NCBI GenBank assembly: GCA_030627905.1
Contig: DAOVRZ010000148.1
Coordinates: 1 to 9,494, forward strand
Length of the DNA stretch: 9,494 bases
Direction of reading: 5' to 3'
Origin: JAGMES01 sp023128035
Lineage (GTDB): Bacteria > Bacillota > Halanaerobiia > DY22613
Positions 1 to 5,130 of the stretch are shown piece after piece. The notes under the pieces were generated by a model. That model saw nothing but the letters and a program-made list of their open reading frames with translations. It searched no databases and had not been told where the DNA came from. The first letter of the stretch is position 1; the number at the start of each line of letters is the position of its first letter. Position numbers and translations under genes: made by a program.

Positions 1-191
1 AAGCAGAACGCGATGTCAGAATGGTAAAAGTAAAGCAAAAAGTATCTGGTTGCTTTAGGACTAAATCTGGCGCTGATACATTCGCAACAATTATGTCTTA
101 TATCGGAACTGCTAATAAACATAAAATTGATGCTTTTACTGTAATAAAGGCGGCAGTAACTAACCAGTCAAAAGCTTTACTTTTTAGTTAG
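1..191 (+). pseudogene. IS66-family transposase, C-terminal fragment (5' end outside window)
   Basis: An open frame enters at the left edge (first full codon at position 3) and ends at TAG 189-191, giving about 62 residues. It reads AERDVRMVKVKQKVSGCFRT, then SGADTFATIMSYIGTANKHK. This is the recognisable tail of IS66 transposases (TnpC), with the family's ER-D-R-MVKVKQK-SGCFR block followed by the SYI-T-KK helix. The DDE catalytic residues lie upstream and cannot be judged. No IS66 terminal inverted repeat is obvious just downstream, and no TnpA/TnpB genes are visible, so the element may be incomplete. It most likely marks the left edge of a mobile-element-rich accessory region. Family assignment is confident; whether the gene is intact upstream is unknown. 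Confidence 0.8.
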
Positions 192-198
192 CGATTGA

Positions 199-378
199 AT
201 AGTTACCTTTGTACCTGAAAAGGTAAGATGGGAGAAGATAAAGGATTTGATTTTTGATATTGGCCCGAAACTTGATATGGCATTTAAAGCTATAGAGGAT
301 AAACTTAGAAACTCAGAATTAGTAGTAGTCTTGACTACAGCAAATTATAATGATAAAGAAAGAGTATCTCTATTATAA
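199..378 (+). pseudogene. Unrecognised coding remnant without a start codon
   Basis: After the TGA at 196-198, an open frame runs to TAA 376-378. It reads as plausible protein (VTFVPEKVRWEKIKDLIFD, then IGPKLDMAFKAIEDKLRNSE and LVVVLTTANYNDKERVSLL). No ATG or GTG precedes the protein-like part and no ribosome binding site is seen; a TTG at 247 is the only weak candidate start. I do not recognise the family. Amphipathic helix spacing and ordinary residue composition suggest the tail of a former gene rather than chance. It could be debris captured between the IS66 end and the TA operon. Confidence 0.3.
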
Positions 379-540
379 GGCGACGAACTGTTGTTAAATT
401 ATGAATAAATAATTTTTTTAGATTGTAAAGAAAGATATGCAGAAAGTGCTGCAACTTTTGCATTGAATTCTTACAAAAACTATGTTAAAATATAGTAAAT
501 GATGCATATGTTACTTAGCTATTGATTATATTAATAGAAA
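379..540. other. Intergenic stretch with debris and the TA promoter
   Basis: This stretch has no intact gene. A short open frame, 409-495, reads KERYAESAATFALNSYKNYV before a TAG at 493-495, and may be another gene remnant. The candidate promoter of the toxin-antitoxin operon overlaps its end. A loose inverted repeat, GTAA...TTAC centred on ATGCAT (about 495-515), sits just downstream of the promoter, where an autoregulatory antitoxin operator would be expected, but the match is imperfect. Confidence 0.35.
463..491 (+). promoter_or_regulatory. Candidate sigma-A promoter of the toxin-antitoxin operon
   Basis: TTGAAT (463-468) and TAAAAT (486-491) are separated by exactly 17 bases, close to the housekeeping consensus. 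The transcript would start near 498 and have a leader of about 60 bases before the antitoxin start codon. AT-rich DNA produces chance matches, so this is a prediction supported mainly by spacing and position. Confidence 0.45.
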
Positions 541-560
541 GGAGTTGAGAAGGAGTGGGT

Positions 561-923
561 ATGTCAATGTCTTTACCTTATGATGTTTCTGAATTGCTTG
601 ATCTTCTTAATCGTAATTCTCATACGATTTCTAAGTATAATCGTGGTCAGTTAGCTAAAATTATTGACTCAGAAGAACCATTTTTTATACAACAGGATGG
701 TATTACTAAAAAAGCTATAATTAATTTTGATGACTTTCGTTTTATTATGGAGATTTTGATATTTCTCAAGCATTTAAATGAGGCTGAGGAAATGAATTTT
801 TATGAATCGGTTTTTAATAGATTAGAATCTCCAGTTGTTGCAAAATTTTCAGATATGGTAAAGGATTTTAATATATCAAAAGATGACCTCTTAAAGGCGA
901 TGGATGAGGTGGAATTTGAGTGA
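561..923 (+). CDS. Phd/YefM-like antitoxin of a type II toxin-antitoxin pair
   Basis: This 120-residue protein (counted from ATG 561) binds and neutralises the toxin encoded directly downstream and, as in its family, probably represses the operon. Residues 21-66 (HTISKYNRGQLAKIIDSEEP, then a GITKKAIINFDDF strand and an FIMEIL helix) follow the Phd/YefM fold: an S-x-F/Y-N-R-G-Q helix, a strand where the family carries a nutrient-like V-x-x-x-x-x-P-x-A-V/I-I segment, and a helix. The C-terminal 50 residues are acidic and charged, as expected for the toxin-wrapping part. A GTG at 555 is also possible, but AGGAG at 551-555 lies well placed for ATG 561, and a second GGAG lies at 541-544. The stop overlaps the toxin start (GTGA, 920-923), implying translational coupling. 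Confidence 0.75.
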   Translation: MSMSLPYDVSELLDLLNRNSHTISKYNRGQLAKIIDSEEPFFIQQDGITKKAIINFDDFRFIMEILIFLKHLNEAEEMNFYESVFNRLESPVVAKFSDMVKDFNISKDDLLKAMDEVEFE

Positions 924-1333
924 ATAAAAAGGATATAGATAAACTACTTATGTCCATTTTGTCTGAAAAAGGGTTAAATGCAAAATATGATATAGGTTTT
1001 GTAAAAGAAGCCTATGCTGACTTACATGAGGTTCAAAAAAGCGGACATTTACAAAAAGTTTTAGGGGCTTTATTAAAAATATCCGTAAATCCACTTACTA
1101 AAGACCAAGGAGGTTATGGAGAGCCACTTGGAAATAAATATGGATTTAATCTTACCGGATGTTCAGCCGTAAAAATAAAAGGAAAAGCCTCAATTAGGAT
1201 AGCTTACAAAGTTATTCAGGATGATTCAATGGTAAAAGTCCTGATTATAGGCGTTCGGAGAGACGATAATATGATATATAAAGAAACTGCTAAAAGGTTA
1301 AATAAACTCTTAAAAGAGTTAGAAAAAGAATAA
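920..1333 (+). CDS. RelE/ParE-superfamily toxin
   Basis: This 137-residue protein starts at GTG 920, which overlaps the antitoxin stop by four bases. Residues 23-43 (YDIGFVKEAYADLHEVQKSG) match the first strand and two helices of RelE/ParE toxins. GGYGEPLGNKYGFNLTG (64-80) is the P-L-G-N loop, SIRIAYKV (91-98) the R-I-x-Y core strand, and VLIIGVRRDDNMIYKETAKR (107-126) the terminal strand with Arg113/Arg114 and Tyr120. RelE members cleave ribosome-bound mRNA and ParE members poison gyrase; the sequence alone does not settle which applies. It has an unusual N-terminal extension of about 22 residues (INKLL-type helix) relative to typical 85-110-residue toxins. The frame is intact and no obvious inactivating change is visible. 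Confidence 0.75.
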   Translation: MNKKDIDKLLMSILSEKGLNAKYDIGFVKEAYADLHEVQKSGHLQKVLGALLKISVNPLTKDQGGYGEPLGNKYGFNLTGCSAVKIKGKASIRIAYKVIQDDSMVKVLIIGVRRDDNMIYKETAKRLNKLLKELEKE

Positions 1334-1384
1334 CCATTTAAAACTTTATGTTTTGGCTAGAAATGTTTTTGGAATGGAATCTGT

Positions 1385-1411
1385 ACATGTGAGGAGTATT
1401 CACTCGCATGT
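1385..1411 (+). terminator. Hairpin downstream of the toxin gene, possible weak terminator
   Basis: ACATGTGAG (1385-1393) pairs with CTCGCATGT (1403-1411), a nine-base stem with one G-U pair and a nine-base loop, followed by TTATTATAA. The T-tract is interrupted, so it may be a weak terminator or an mRNA-stabilising hairpin in front of the stronger terminator at 1434. Confidence 0.35.
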
Positions 1412-1433
1412 TTATTATAACTGTTCAATTTTC

Positions 1434-1455
1434 ACACCTGAAAAGGTGTTTTTTT
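1434..1455 (+). terminator. Rho-independent terminator of the TA operon
   Basis: ACACCT (1434-1439) pairs with AGGTGT (1444-1449) around a GAAA tetraloop and runs into seven T residues. An almost identical hairpin ends the YgjP remnant at 7720-7740. Confidence 0.75.
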
Positions 1456-1463
1456 CTTAGTTA

Positions 1464-1521
1464 ATAATTTAAATCTAAAGTAGTTAAAATTATCATTTTT
1501 ACTACTTTAGATTTAAATTAT
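1464..1521. repeat. 58-base palindrome, related to the Rpn leader
   Basis: The 21 bases 1464-1484 are the exact reverse complement of 1501-1521. Inside, 1486-1490 pairs with 1495-1499 after one T-T mismatch, leaving a four-base loop. The right arm contains CTACTTTAGATTTAAATTA (1502-1520), which recurs with one base changed in the leaders of both Rpn copies (3590-3608 and 7941-7959). It has no T-tract of its own, so it is less likely to be a terminator than a repeat or mobile-element end. Confidence 0.7.
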
Positions 1522-1605
1522 CTGTGAACATTTCAAGTAAAATAACGATATAAAGTTAGGAATATTTACGCAATAGAAAATGGAGGTAAAAATATTTTAA
1601 AAAAG

Positions 1606-1676
1606 TTGATTTTTTTGCTATGTATAGTATCATATTAATATAGGTGCACATATAATATGATATAGAAAGTATCATA
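1606..1676 (+). promoter_or_regulatory. Promoter and operator of the XRE/ImmA operon
   Basis: TTGATT (1606-1611) and TATCAT (1628-1633), 16 bases apart, form a likely promoter; a second -10-like TATAAT lies at 1651-1656. TATCATATTA (1628-1637) is the exact inverted copy of TAATATGATA (1653-1662), and another AGTATCATA half-site occurs at 1668-1676. A dyad over the -10 region fits autorepression by the XRE protein encoded immediately downstream. Repressor binding is inferred, not shown. Confidence 0.55.
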
Positions 1677-1691
1677 AGTGGGGGTGTAACG

Positions 1692-2030
1692 TTGAAACAA
1701 ATCTCTTTAGAGAAGTTGGGAAAGATTGTTGAACAAAAAAGAAGGCAATTGGAATTGACGCAAGAGGAATTAGCAAAGTTAACAAATATGAATCGTAATA
1801 TAATAAGTAGAATTGAATGTAAAAATCATTTACCCTCGTTATCACAATTAAATGCGCTTTTAAAAGAATTAAATATTAATTTTGAAGAAATTCTAGAAGA
1901 GGAAAGTAATTCGGATATTTTTATTGCTATGCTTGGCGAAACACAGTCTGAAAAAGAAAAAAAAGGGTTTAATCAAATGATTTCTATGGTCTTACGTCTT
2001 AGAAAACATCATCGTTTAAGGAGAACTTAA
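1692..2030 (+). CDS. XRE-family helix-turn-helix transcriptional regulator
   Basis: This 112-residue DNA-binding protein probably represses its own operon. Residues 22-62 (LTQEELAKLTNMNRNIISRI, then ECKNHLPSLSQLNALLKELN) are a clear Cro/CI-type HTH domain: L-T-Q-E-E-L-A helix 2, N-x-I-S-R-I-E recognition helix 3, and P-S-L-x-x-L helix 4. The C-terminal part is basic (RLRKHHRLRRT) and unlike known effector domains. The start is TTG at 1692, preceded by a G-rich GTGGGGGTG ribosome binding site, and no better ATG exists upstream in frame. It ends one base before the ImmA start, so the two are co-translated. Paired XRE plus ImmA/IrrE genes occur in ICEBs1 (ImmR/ImmA) and in toxin-antitoxin-like modules; here the protease probably cleaves or is countered by this regulator. 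Confidence 0.85.
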   Translation: MKQISLEKLGKIVEQKRRQLELTQEELAKLTNMNRNIISRIECKNHLPSLSQLNALLKELNINFEEILEEESNSDIFIAMLGETQSEKEKKGFNQMISMVLRLRKHHRLRRT

Positions 2031-2031
2031 A

Positions 2032-2886
2032 ATGTTGGATAAACAAGATATTTATGAAATTGAACGATTAGTTAAAGAAAAGCGAAATATGTATGGTTTT
2101 GGAATGGGTCCCTTGGGAGATAACATTTTTAAACTTATTCGTGAAATAGGTATTCAAATTCTATATCTTCCAATTGAAACAGGTGATAAACAAAATAATA
2201 TTTTCTCGGCATTATATATAAGATCAAAAGAAATCAATAAAATAATTGCTTTTGTTGGTTTGAATACCTATGAATATTATGATAAGCAAATTTTTGCTTT
2301 AGGACATGAGTTATATCATCACTATGAAAAAATTGATTGGACAATTTGTAGGTTTTCAATTGATAGAGAAGATGCAAGAGAGTGCAAAGCCAATCGTTTT
2401 GCTGCTGAATTATTACTACCTATTGAAACTTTGCAAGAAGAGATTAAAAAAGTAAATAAGGGAGAAATAAGTTTAAAAAGTTGGGGTCATTTGAGTTTGC
2501 TACGTTTAATTGCTAGGTTGCATTGTGAATATAAACTTCCCTATAAAGCAATTGTTAGACGGTTTCGAGAAATTGAAGTTATAGATGATAAACAATTTAC
2601 TGAACTTATAAGAGAATCTGTAAGAAATGAAGGCGATAAATATTACTTAATTGGGCTCAATGTTGATGAAACTACTTTTAAATTATTAAATCAACGAACA
2701 AAAAAATCTGGTGTGGATGGTCCAGCTTTAGAAGAATTTATTCTAAACTATGAGGATGGAAAAATTTCATTAAATGAATTAAGTGAGGATTTAGATATTT
2801 TTAATAAGACTTTATTTGATTTTGGAATAGAAGAAGAAATTGATATAGAAGATTTAGAAGAAATCAAAGACTTTTTTGGGAGTTAG
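2032..2886 (+). CDS. ImmA/IrrE-family zinc metallo-endopeptidase
   Basis: This 284-residue cytoplasmic protease of the COG2856 family carries the zinc motif HELYHH at residues 92-97 (ligands His92 and His96, catalytic Glu93). Its third ligand is probably Glu117 in REDARECKANRFAAELLLP, which matches the family's E-x-x-A-N-x-F-A-x-x-L-L-x-P signature. In ICEBs1 and in Deinococcus, such proteases cut their partner XRE repressor under stress. The upstream partner here is the XRE gene, one base away, with AAGGAG (2018-2023) placed before ATG 2032. The C-terminal 130 residues are longer than the bare protease domain and end in an acidic tail (EEIDIEDLEEIKDFF). The catalytic residues look intact. 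A remnant of a third gene follows directly. Confidence 0.85.
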   Translation: MLDKQDIYEIERLVKEKRNMYGFGMGPLGDNIFKLIREIGIQILYLPIETGDKQNNIFSALYIRSKEINKIIAFVGLNTYEYYDKQIFALGHELYHHYEKIDWTICRFSIDREDARECKANRFAAELLLPIETLQEEIKKVNKGEISLKSWGHLSLLRLIARLHCEYKLPYKAIVRRFREIEVIDDKQFTELIRESVRNEGDKYYLIGLNVDETTFKLLNQRTKKSGVDGPALEEFILNYEDGKISLNELSEDLDIFNKTLFDFGIEEEIDIEDLEEIKDFFGS

Positions 2887-2888
2887 CC

Positions 2889-3314
2889 CATGAAATTAAA
2901 TCTTGTAAATACGGATGTCCAAAATCAAGCCGTTATATCTTTGATTGAAAATAATACACTATTTCATATTGTACAGCTTATGACCCTAAATTGGATAATA
3001 GTGATGATCGAGGTGAGGTTAAATCGCTGGCCCATATTGCAACTAAGGAATATTTATATTTTTGTTCACATGACTATAATGCTTTAAGGCTTATAGAATA
3101 AGCAGAAGATTTAAAAACGAATTTAGATAATGTGCAAGCAATTAGGCCATATGAAATTATTTATTATTTAGTTAAAACTAATTTGGGAAAGAAAGTTGAG
3201 TTACGTAAATTATATAAGTATTCATACTATCTAACTAAATCAGATAAAGCAAAGAATCCAAGCTGGAGTGATTTTTTTCACAAAATGGATGAATTATATG
3301 ATGATTTCTTTTAG
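2889..3314 (+). pseudogene. PIN-like third gene of the XRE/ImmA operon, disrupted by three in-frame stops
   Basis: One continuous frame, from about 2889 to TAG 3312-3314, encodes a protein-like sequence interrupted only by TGA 2946-2948, TAA 2952-2954 and TAA 3099-3101. It reads IKSCKYGCPKSSRYIFD, stop, stop, ISYCTAYDPKLDNSDDRGEV, then KSLAHIATKEYLYFCSHDYN, ALRLIE, stop, and continues through NVQAIRPYEIIYYLVKT to MDELYDDFF. The R-Y-I-F-D opening, the later S-x-D-x-x-A-L-R segment and the overall length resemble PIN-like nuclease domains, where the first Asp would be catalytic. That assignment is tentative. No frameshift is needed, so decay was by point mutation. It overlaps or abuts the ImmA stop, so it was the third gene of the operon. 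An ATG at 2890 lies in another frame and opens a chance ORF. Confidence 0.65.
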
Positions 3315-3320
3315 ACTAAT

Positions 3321-3383
3321 AAAACCTCTTTAAGTAGATATAGGTTGAAAAACAACTAATATTTACTTAAAGGGGTTTTATTA
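3321..3383 (+). terminator. Long hairpin terminator after the XRE/ImmA operon
   Basis: AAAACCTCTTTAAGTA (3321-3336) pairs with TACTTAAAGGGGTTTT (3364-3379), a 16-base stem with a single G-U pair, starting six bases after the pseudogene stop. A small inner hairpin (GTTG 3344-3347 with CAAC 3353-3356) sits in the loop. The T-rich downstream arm and following ATTATTAG fit intrinsic termination. Confidence 0.65.
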
Positions 3384-3411
3384 TTAGTATGAGTTGCTAA
3401 TTTAAAGATTT

Positions 3412-3638
3412 AAAACAATAAACCAATAAATGAATTTTGTCAAAAAAAGTTACTTAAAACTCTTGAAATCTGATAGCTGTAATGGTAAATTAAAGATAAG
3501 AATTTATTTACTTTCCTGCTAAAATATAAATTTTATTGTTTCAAACTGATAAAGAAATAAATTCGGATTATATATAGTAATAATTCCCACTACCTTAGAT
3601 TTAAATTAATTGTATTTCATTATCTGAGGAGTGATTGT
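3412..3638 (+). repeat. Conserved non-coding leader of Rpn repeat, copy 1
   Basis: This 227-base stretch has no gene. It matches 7763-7987 almost base for base: over roughly 140 bases from 3421 I see only three differences (an A-run length and two substitutions), after which similarity loosens near 3563-3585 and then resumes through CTACCTTAGATTTAAATTA (3590-3608) and the ribosome binding site TGAGGAG (3624-3630). Copy 1 has four extra bases (TCAT) near 3617. The leader is at least as well conserved as the coding part. Confidence 0.8.
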
Positions 3639-4652
3639 ATGTTATGTGTGGAAAACAGGAAGGTAAGTAGAAAAAACATGATGCCTTGTTTAACGACATT
3701 TTAGAAGGCGAAGTCTCTCTTCCCTATAGGTGGGGGTGAAAGAACTAGAACAATTTAAAAACTTTAGTGGGAGTTCAAATAACCTTCTGAAGTCGTTAAA
3801 CCTAAGAGGTATTAACGTAGTTATTACCTCGACTTTAAACACTCTTTTGGAAATGTTTTTTGTAGAGTTTGTGGAGTTATTTTTTCCTGAAATTATCAAA
3901 GATATGGACAAAAATCATGTAAAGTTTTTAAGAGAGGAAGTAATAACTGATTATAAGGAGTTCACAAAACACTATGTAGATATTCTTGTAGAGACAAAAC
4001 TAAGAGGGAAGATGGAGTAATACTATTTCATGTAGAAAGCCAGGCCCAGAGATTAGCAGACTATAATGAAAATATGTATCGTTATTTTGCTGAGTTGTAT
4101 AAAAAGCATCAACATAAAATTATTCCAATAGTTATTTACTCTCATGATGCAAAAATAATAGAACCAGATAGTTTTATAATAGAGTTTCCATTTTTGAAAA
4201 CTTTAGAGTTTAAATTTTTTAGAATTCAATTAAGAAAAGAATCATGGAAGAAGTTTATAAAGAGCAATAATCCAGTTGCAGCGGCGTTAATAAGTAAAAT
4301 GGATTGGACAGAAAAAGAAAAGATAGAAGTGAAGATTGAGTTTTTGGTAACATTTTTTGAGACGTATTTACCTCTCACTGAAAATGAAGAAGAAATCTAT
4401 CGTAAGAGATTAAAAAACGAATTAGGTGAAAAGGAGGTTGAGAAGTGTATGGAGTTTGTTTCATCTTATCGTTTAAAAGGTAGGGCTGAGGGTATAGAGA
4501 TAGGTCGTATAGAAGGTAAAGCAGAGGCTATGAGGGAAGTAGTAATGAGAATGTTATCAGCAAATATATTGATTTCGAGAGTCAAAGAATTGACAGGTTT
4601 ATCACTTGAAGAAATACAAACTCTAAAACAAGAAGAGGAAATTATATGTTAA
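3639..4652 (+). pseudogene. Rpn-family PD-(D/E)XK nuclease/putative transposase, copy 1, broken
   Basis: Rpn (PDDEXK_2, COG5464) proteins are recombination-promoting nucleases. Compared with copy 2 (7988-8832), this copy has four lesions. A run of A residues near 3671 is one base short and shifts the frame. About 140 unrelated bases lie at about 3694-3835. One base is missing near 4003-4008, ending the second piece at TAA 4018-4020. An in-frame 48-base deletion after 4343 removes 16 residues. Recognisable parts are VEFVELFFPEIIKDMDKNHV, HYVDILVETKL with the first acidic residue of the nuclease core, HVESQAQR with the E-x-Q pair, MYRYFAELYKKHQHKIIPIV, and a charged C-terminal region rich in Glu/Lys/Arg ending in MLSANILISRVKELTGLSLE. 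Only the last 192 residues (4074-4652) stay open, and these lack the catalytic core. Confidence 0.8.
3694..3835 (+). mobile_element. Foreign segment inside Rpn copy 1, possible IS200/IS605 right-end remnant
   Basis: This segment of about 140 bases is absent from the matching place in copy 2 (after 8040). It contains AAGTCTCTCTTCCC and GGTGGGGGTGAAAG, then ACTTTAGTGGGAGTTCAAAT (3761-3780), a layout I associate with the 3' end of tnpB genes and their omega RNA, ending in TTCAA. A following hairpin pairs GAGGTA (3806-3811) with TACCTC (3825-3830), extended inward by four pairs after a T-T mismatch and outward by AAGTC/GACTT (3790-3794, 3831-3835). Imperfect subterminal hairpins are typical of IS200/IS605 ends. 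No transposase gene remains. The identification is by recalled pattern only and is tentative. Confidence 0.35.
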
Positions 4653-4653
4653 C

Positions 4654-4842
4654 CTAAGATGTCAGAAAGAGGATTGTTTTTTGGGCAACGTTGACGCGAA
4701 TGTTAATAAAAAAGTTGAAATTTCTTTAGAAGAGATGATTTAAAGGTTAAAAAATACCTATCAAATGTACGGTGAAGAGTCGTCCATTATTGATGGGTAT
4801 TTTTTAACTGAACAGGATAAAGACATTTTGATAATGGTTTAG
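4654..4842 (+). pseudogene. Unrecognised coding remnant with one internal stop
   Basis: One frame directly after Rpn copy 1 reads NLRCQKEDCFLGNVDANVNK, KVEISLEEMI, stop (TAA 4741-4743), RLKNTYQMYGEESSIIDGYF, LTEQDKDILIMV, stop (TAG 4840-4842). The residue mix and continuity across a single stop suggest an old gene end, but I do not recognise the family and see no start codon with a ribosome binding site. An inverted repeat (4746-4764 with 4792-4810) lies inside it. Confidence 0.3.
4746..4810. repeat. Inverted repeat, 19-base arms
   Basis: GGTTAAAAAATACCTATCA (4746-4764) pairs with TGATGGGTATTTTTTAACT (4792-4810) along all 19 positions, counting two G-U pairs, around a 27-base loop. The T-run is inside the stem, so this is not a classic terminator, although it could act as one for anything transcribed through Rpn copy 1. 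Confidence 0.55.
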
Positions 4843-5130
4843 TTCTGGGTTTCTTTTATTAATTTATAACGTTAAGTCGCCAAATAGCTGTCACAAAGGA
4901 TATATACAGTAAATAGATTAATAAATATAGTATGCACCTTTTTAATTAGAGTAATATGATTGGTTTACCTAAAATATAATATACTAATTAGGATAATTTT
5001 ATTTTTACTAGTACCATCATAAAAGAGTGATTGATACAATTCAACAACAGGTGACAACAGGTGACAACAGGTGACAACAGGCTATGAGTAAAGTTTTTTA
5101 TTGAAGCCAAATTTATGTGAGGTGAGAAAA
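4843..5130 (+). promoter_or_regulatory. ycaO upstream region with 10-base tandem repeat and ribosome binding site
   Basis: No gene is visible here. TATAAT at 4975-4980 is a possible -10 box but lacks a good -35 at 17 bases. TTGATA at 5031-5036 is -35-like and lies directly before the tandem repeat at 5043-5081. GAGGTGAG (5119-5126) is a strong ribosome binding site five bases from ATG 5131 and decides the ycaO start against the in-frame TTG at 5101, which has none. No known riboswitch is recognised. Confidence 0.45.
5043..5081 (+). repeat. Tandem direct repeat, 10-base unit GTGACAACAG
   Basis: Three perfect units of GTGACAACAG occupy 5051-5080, preceded by a partial unit (CAACAACAG, 5042-5050) and followed by one more G. 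The period equals about one helical turn. It lies 50-90 bases before the ycaO start codon, in the presumed untranslated leader or promoter, and contrasts with the AT-rich surroundings. Confidence 0.9.

Noticed and set aside
555..560. GTG at 555 as the antitoxin start
   Set aside because: It overlaps the AGGAG that serves ATG 561; only two residues are at stake, so ATG 561 is preferred.
2890..3087. Plus-strand ORF of 65 codons from ATG 2890
   Set aside because: It lies in a different frame from the coherent PIN-like remnant, with odd composition (MIEVRLNRWPILQLRN); it is a shadow of the pseudogene.
3690..3911. Minus-strand ORF opposite Rpn copy 1
   Set aside because: Antisense shadow spanning the foreign segment and Rpn sequence, with no ribosome binding site.
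5042..5081. CRISPR array
   Set aside because: Units are 10 bases and directly adjacent, with no spacers; no cas genes.
5084..5104. Six-codon leader peptide (MSKVFY) before ycaO
   Set aside because: No ribosome binding site and no attenuator-like hairpins around it.
5101..5130. TTG at 5101 as the ycaO start, adding ten residues
   Set aside because: No ribosome binding site precedes it, whereas ATG 5131 has GAGGTGAG five bases upstream and gives motif numbering matching E. coli YcaO.
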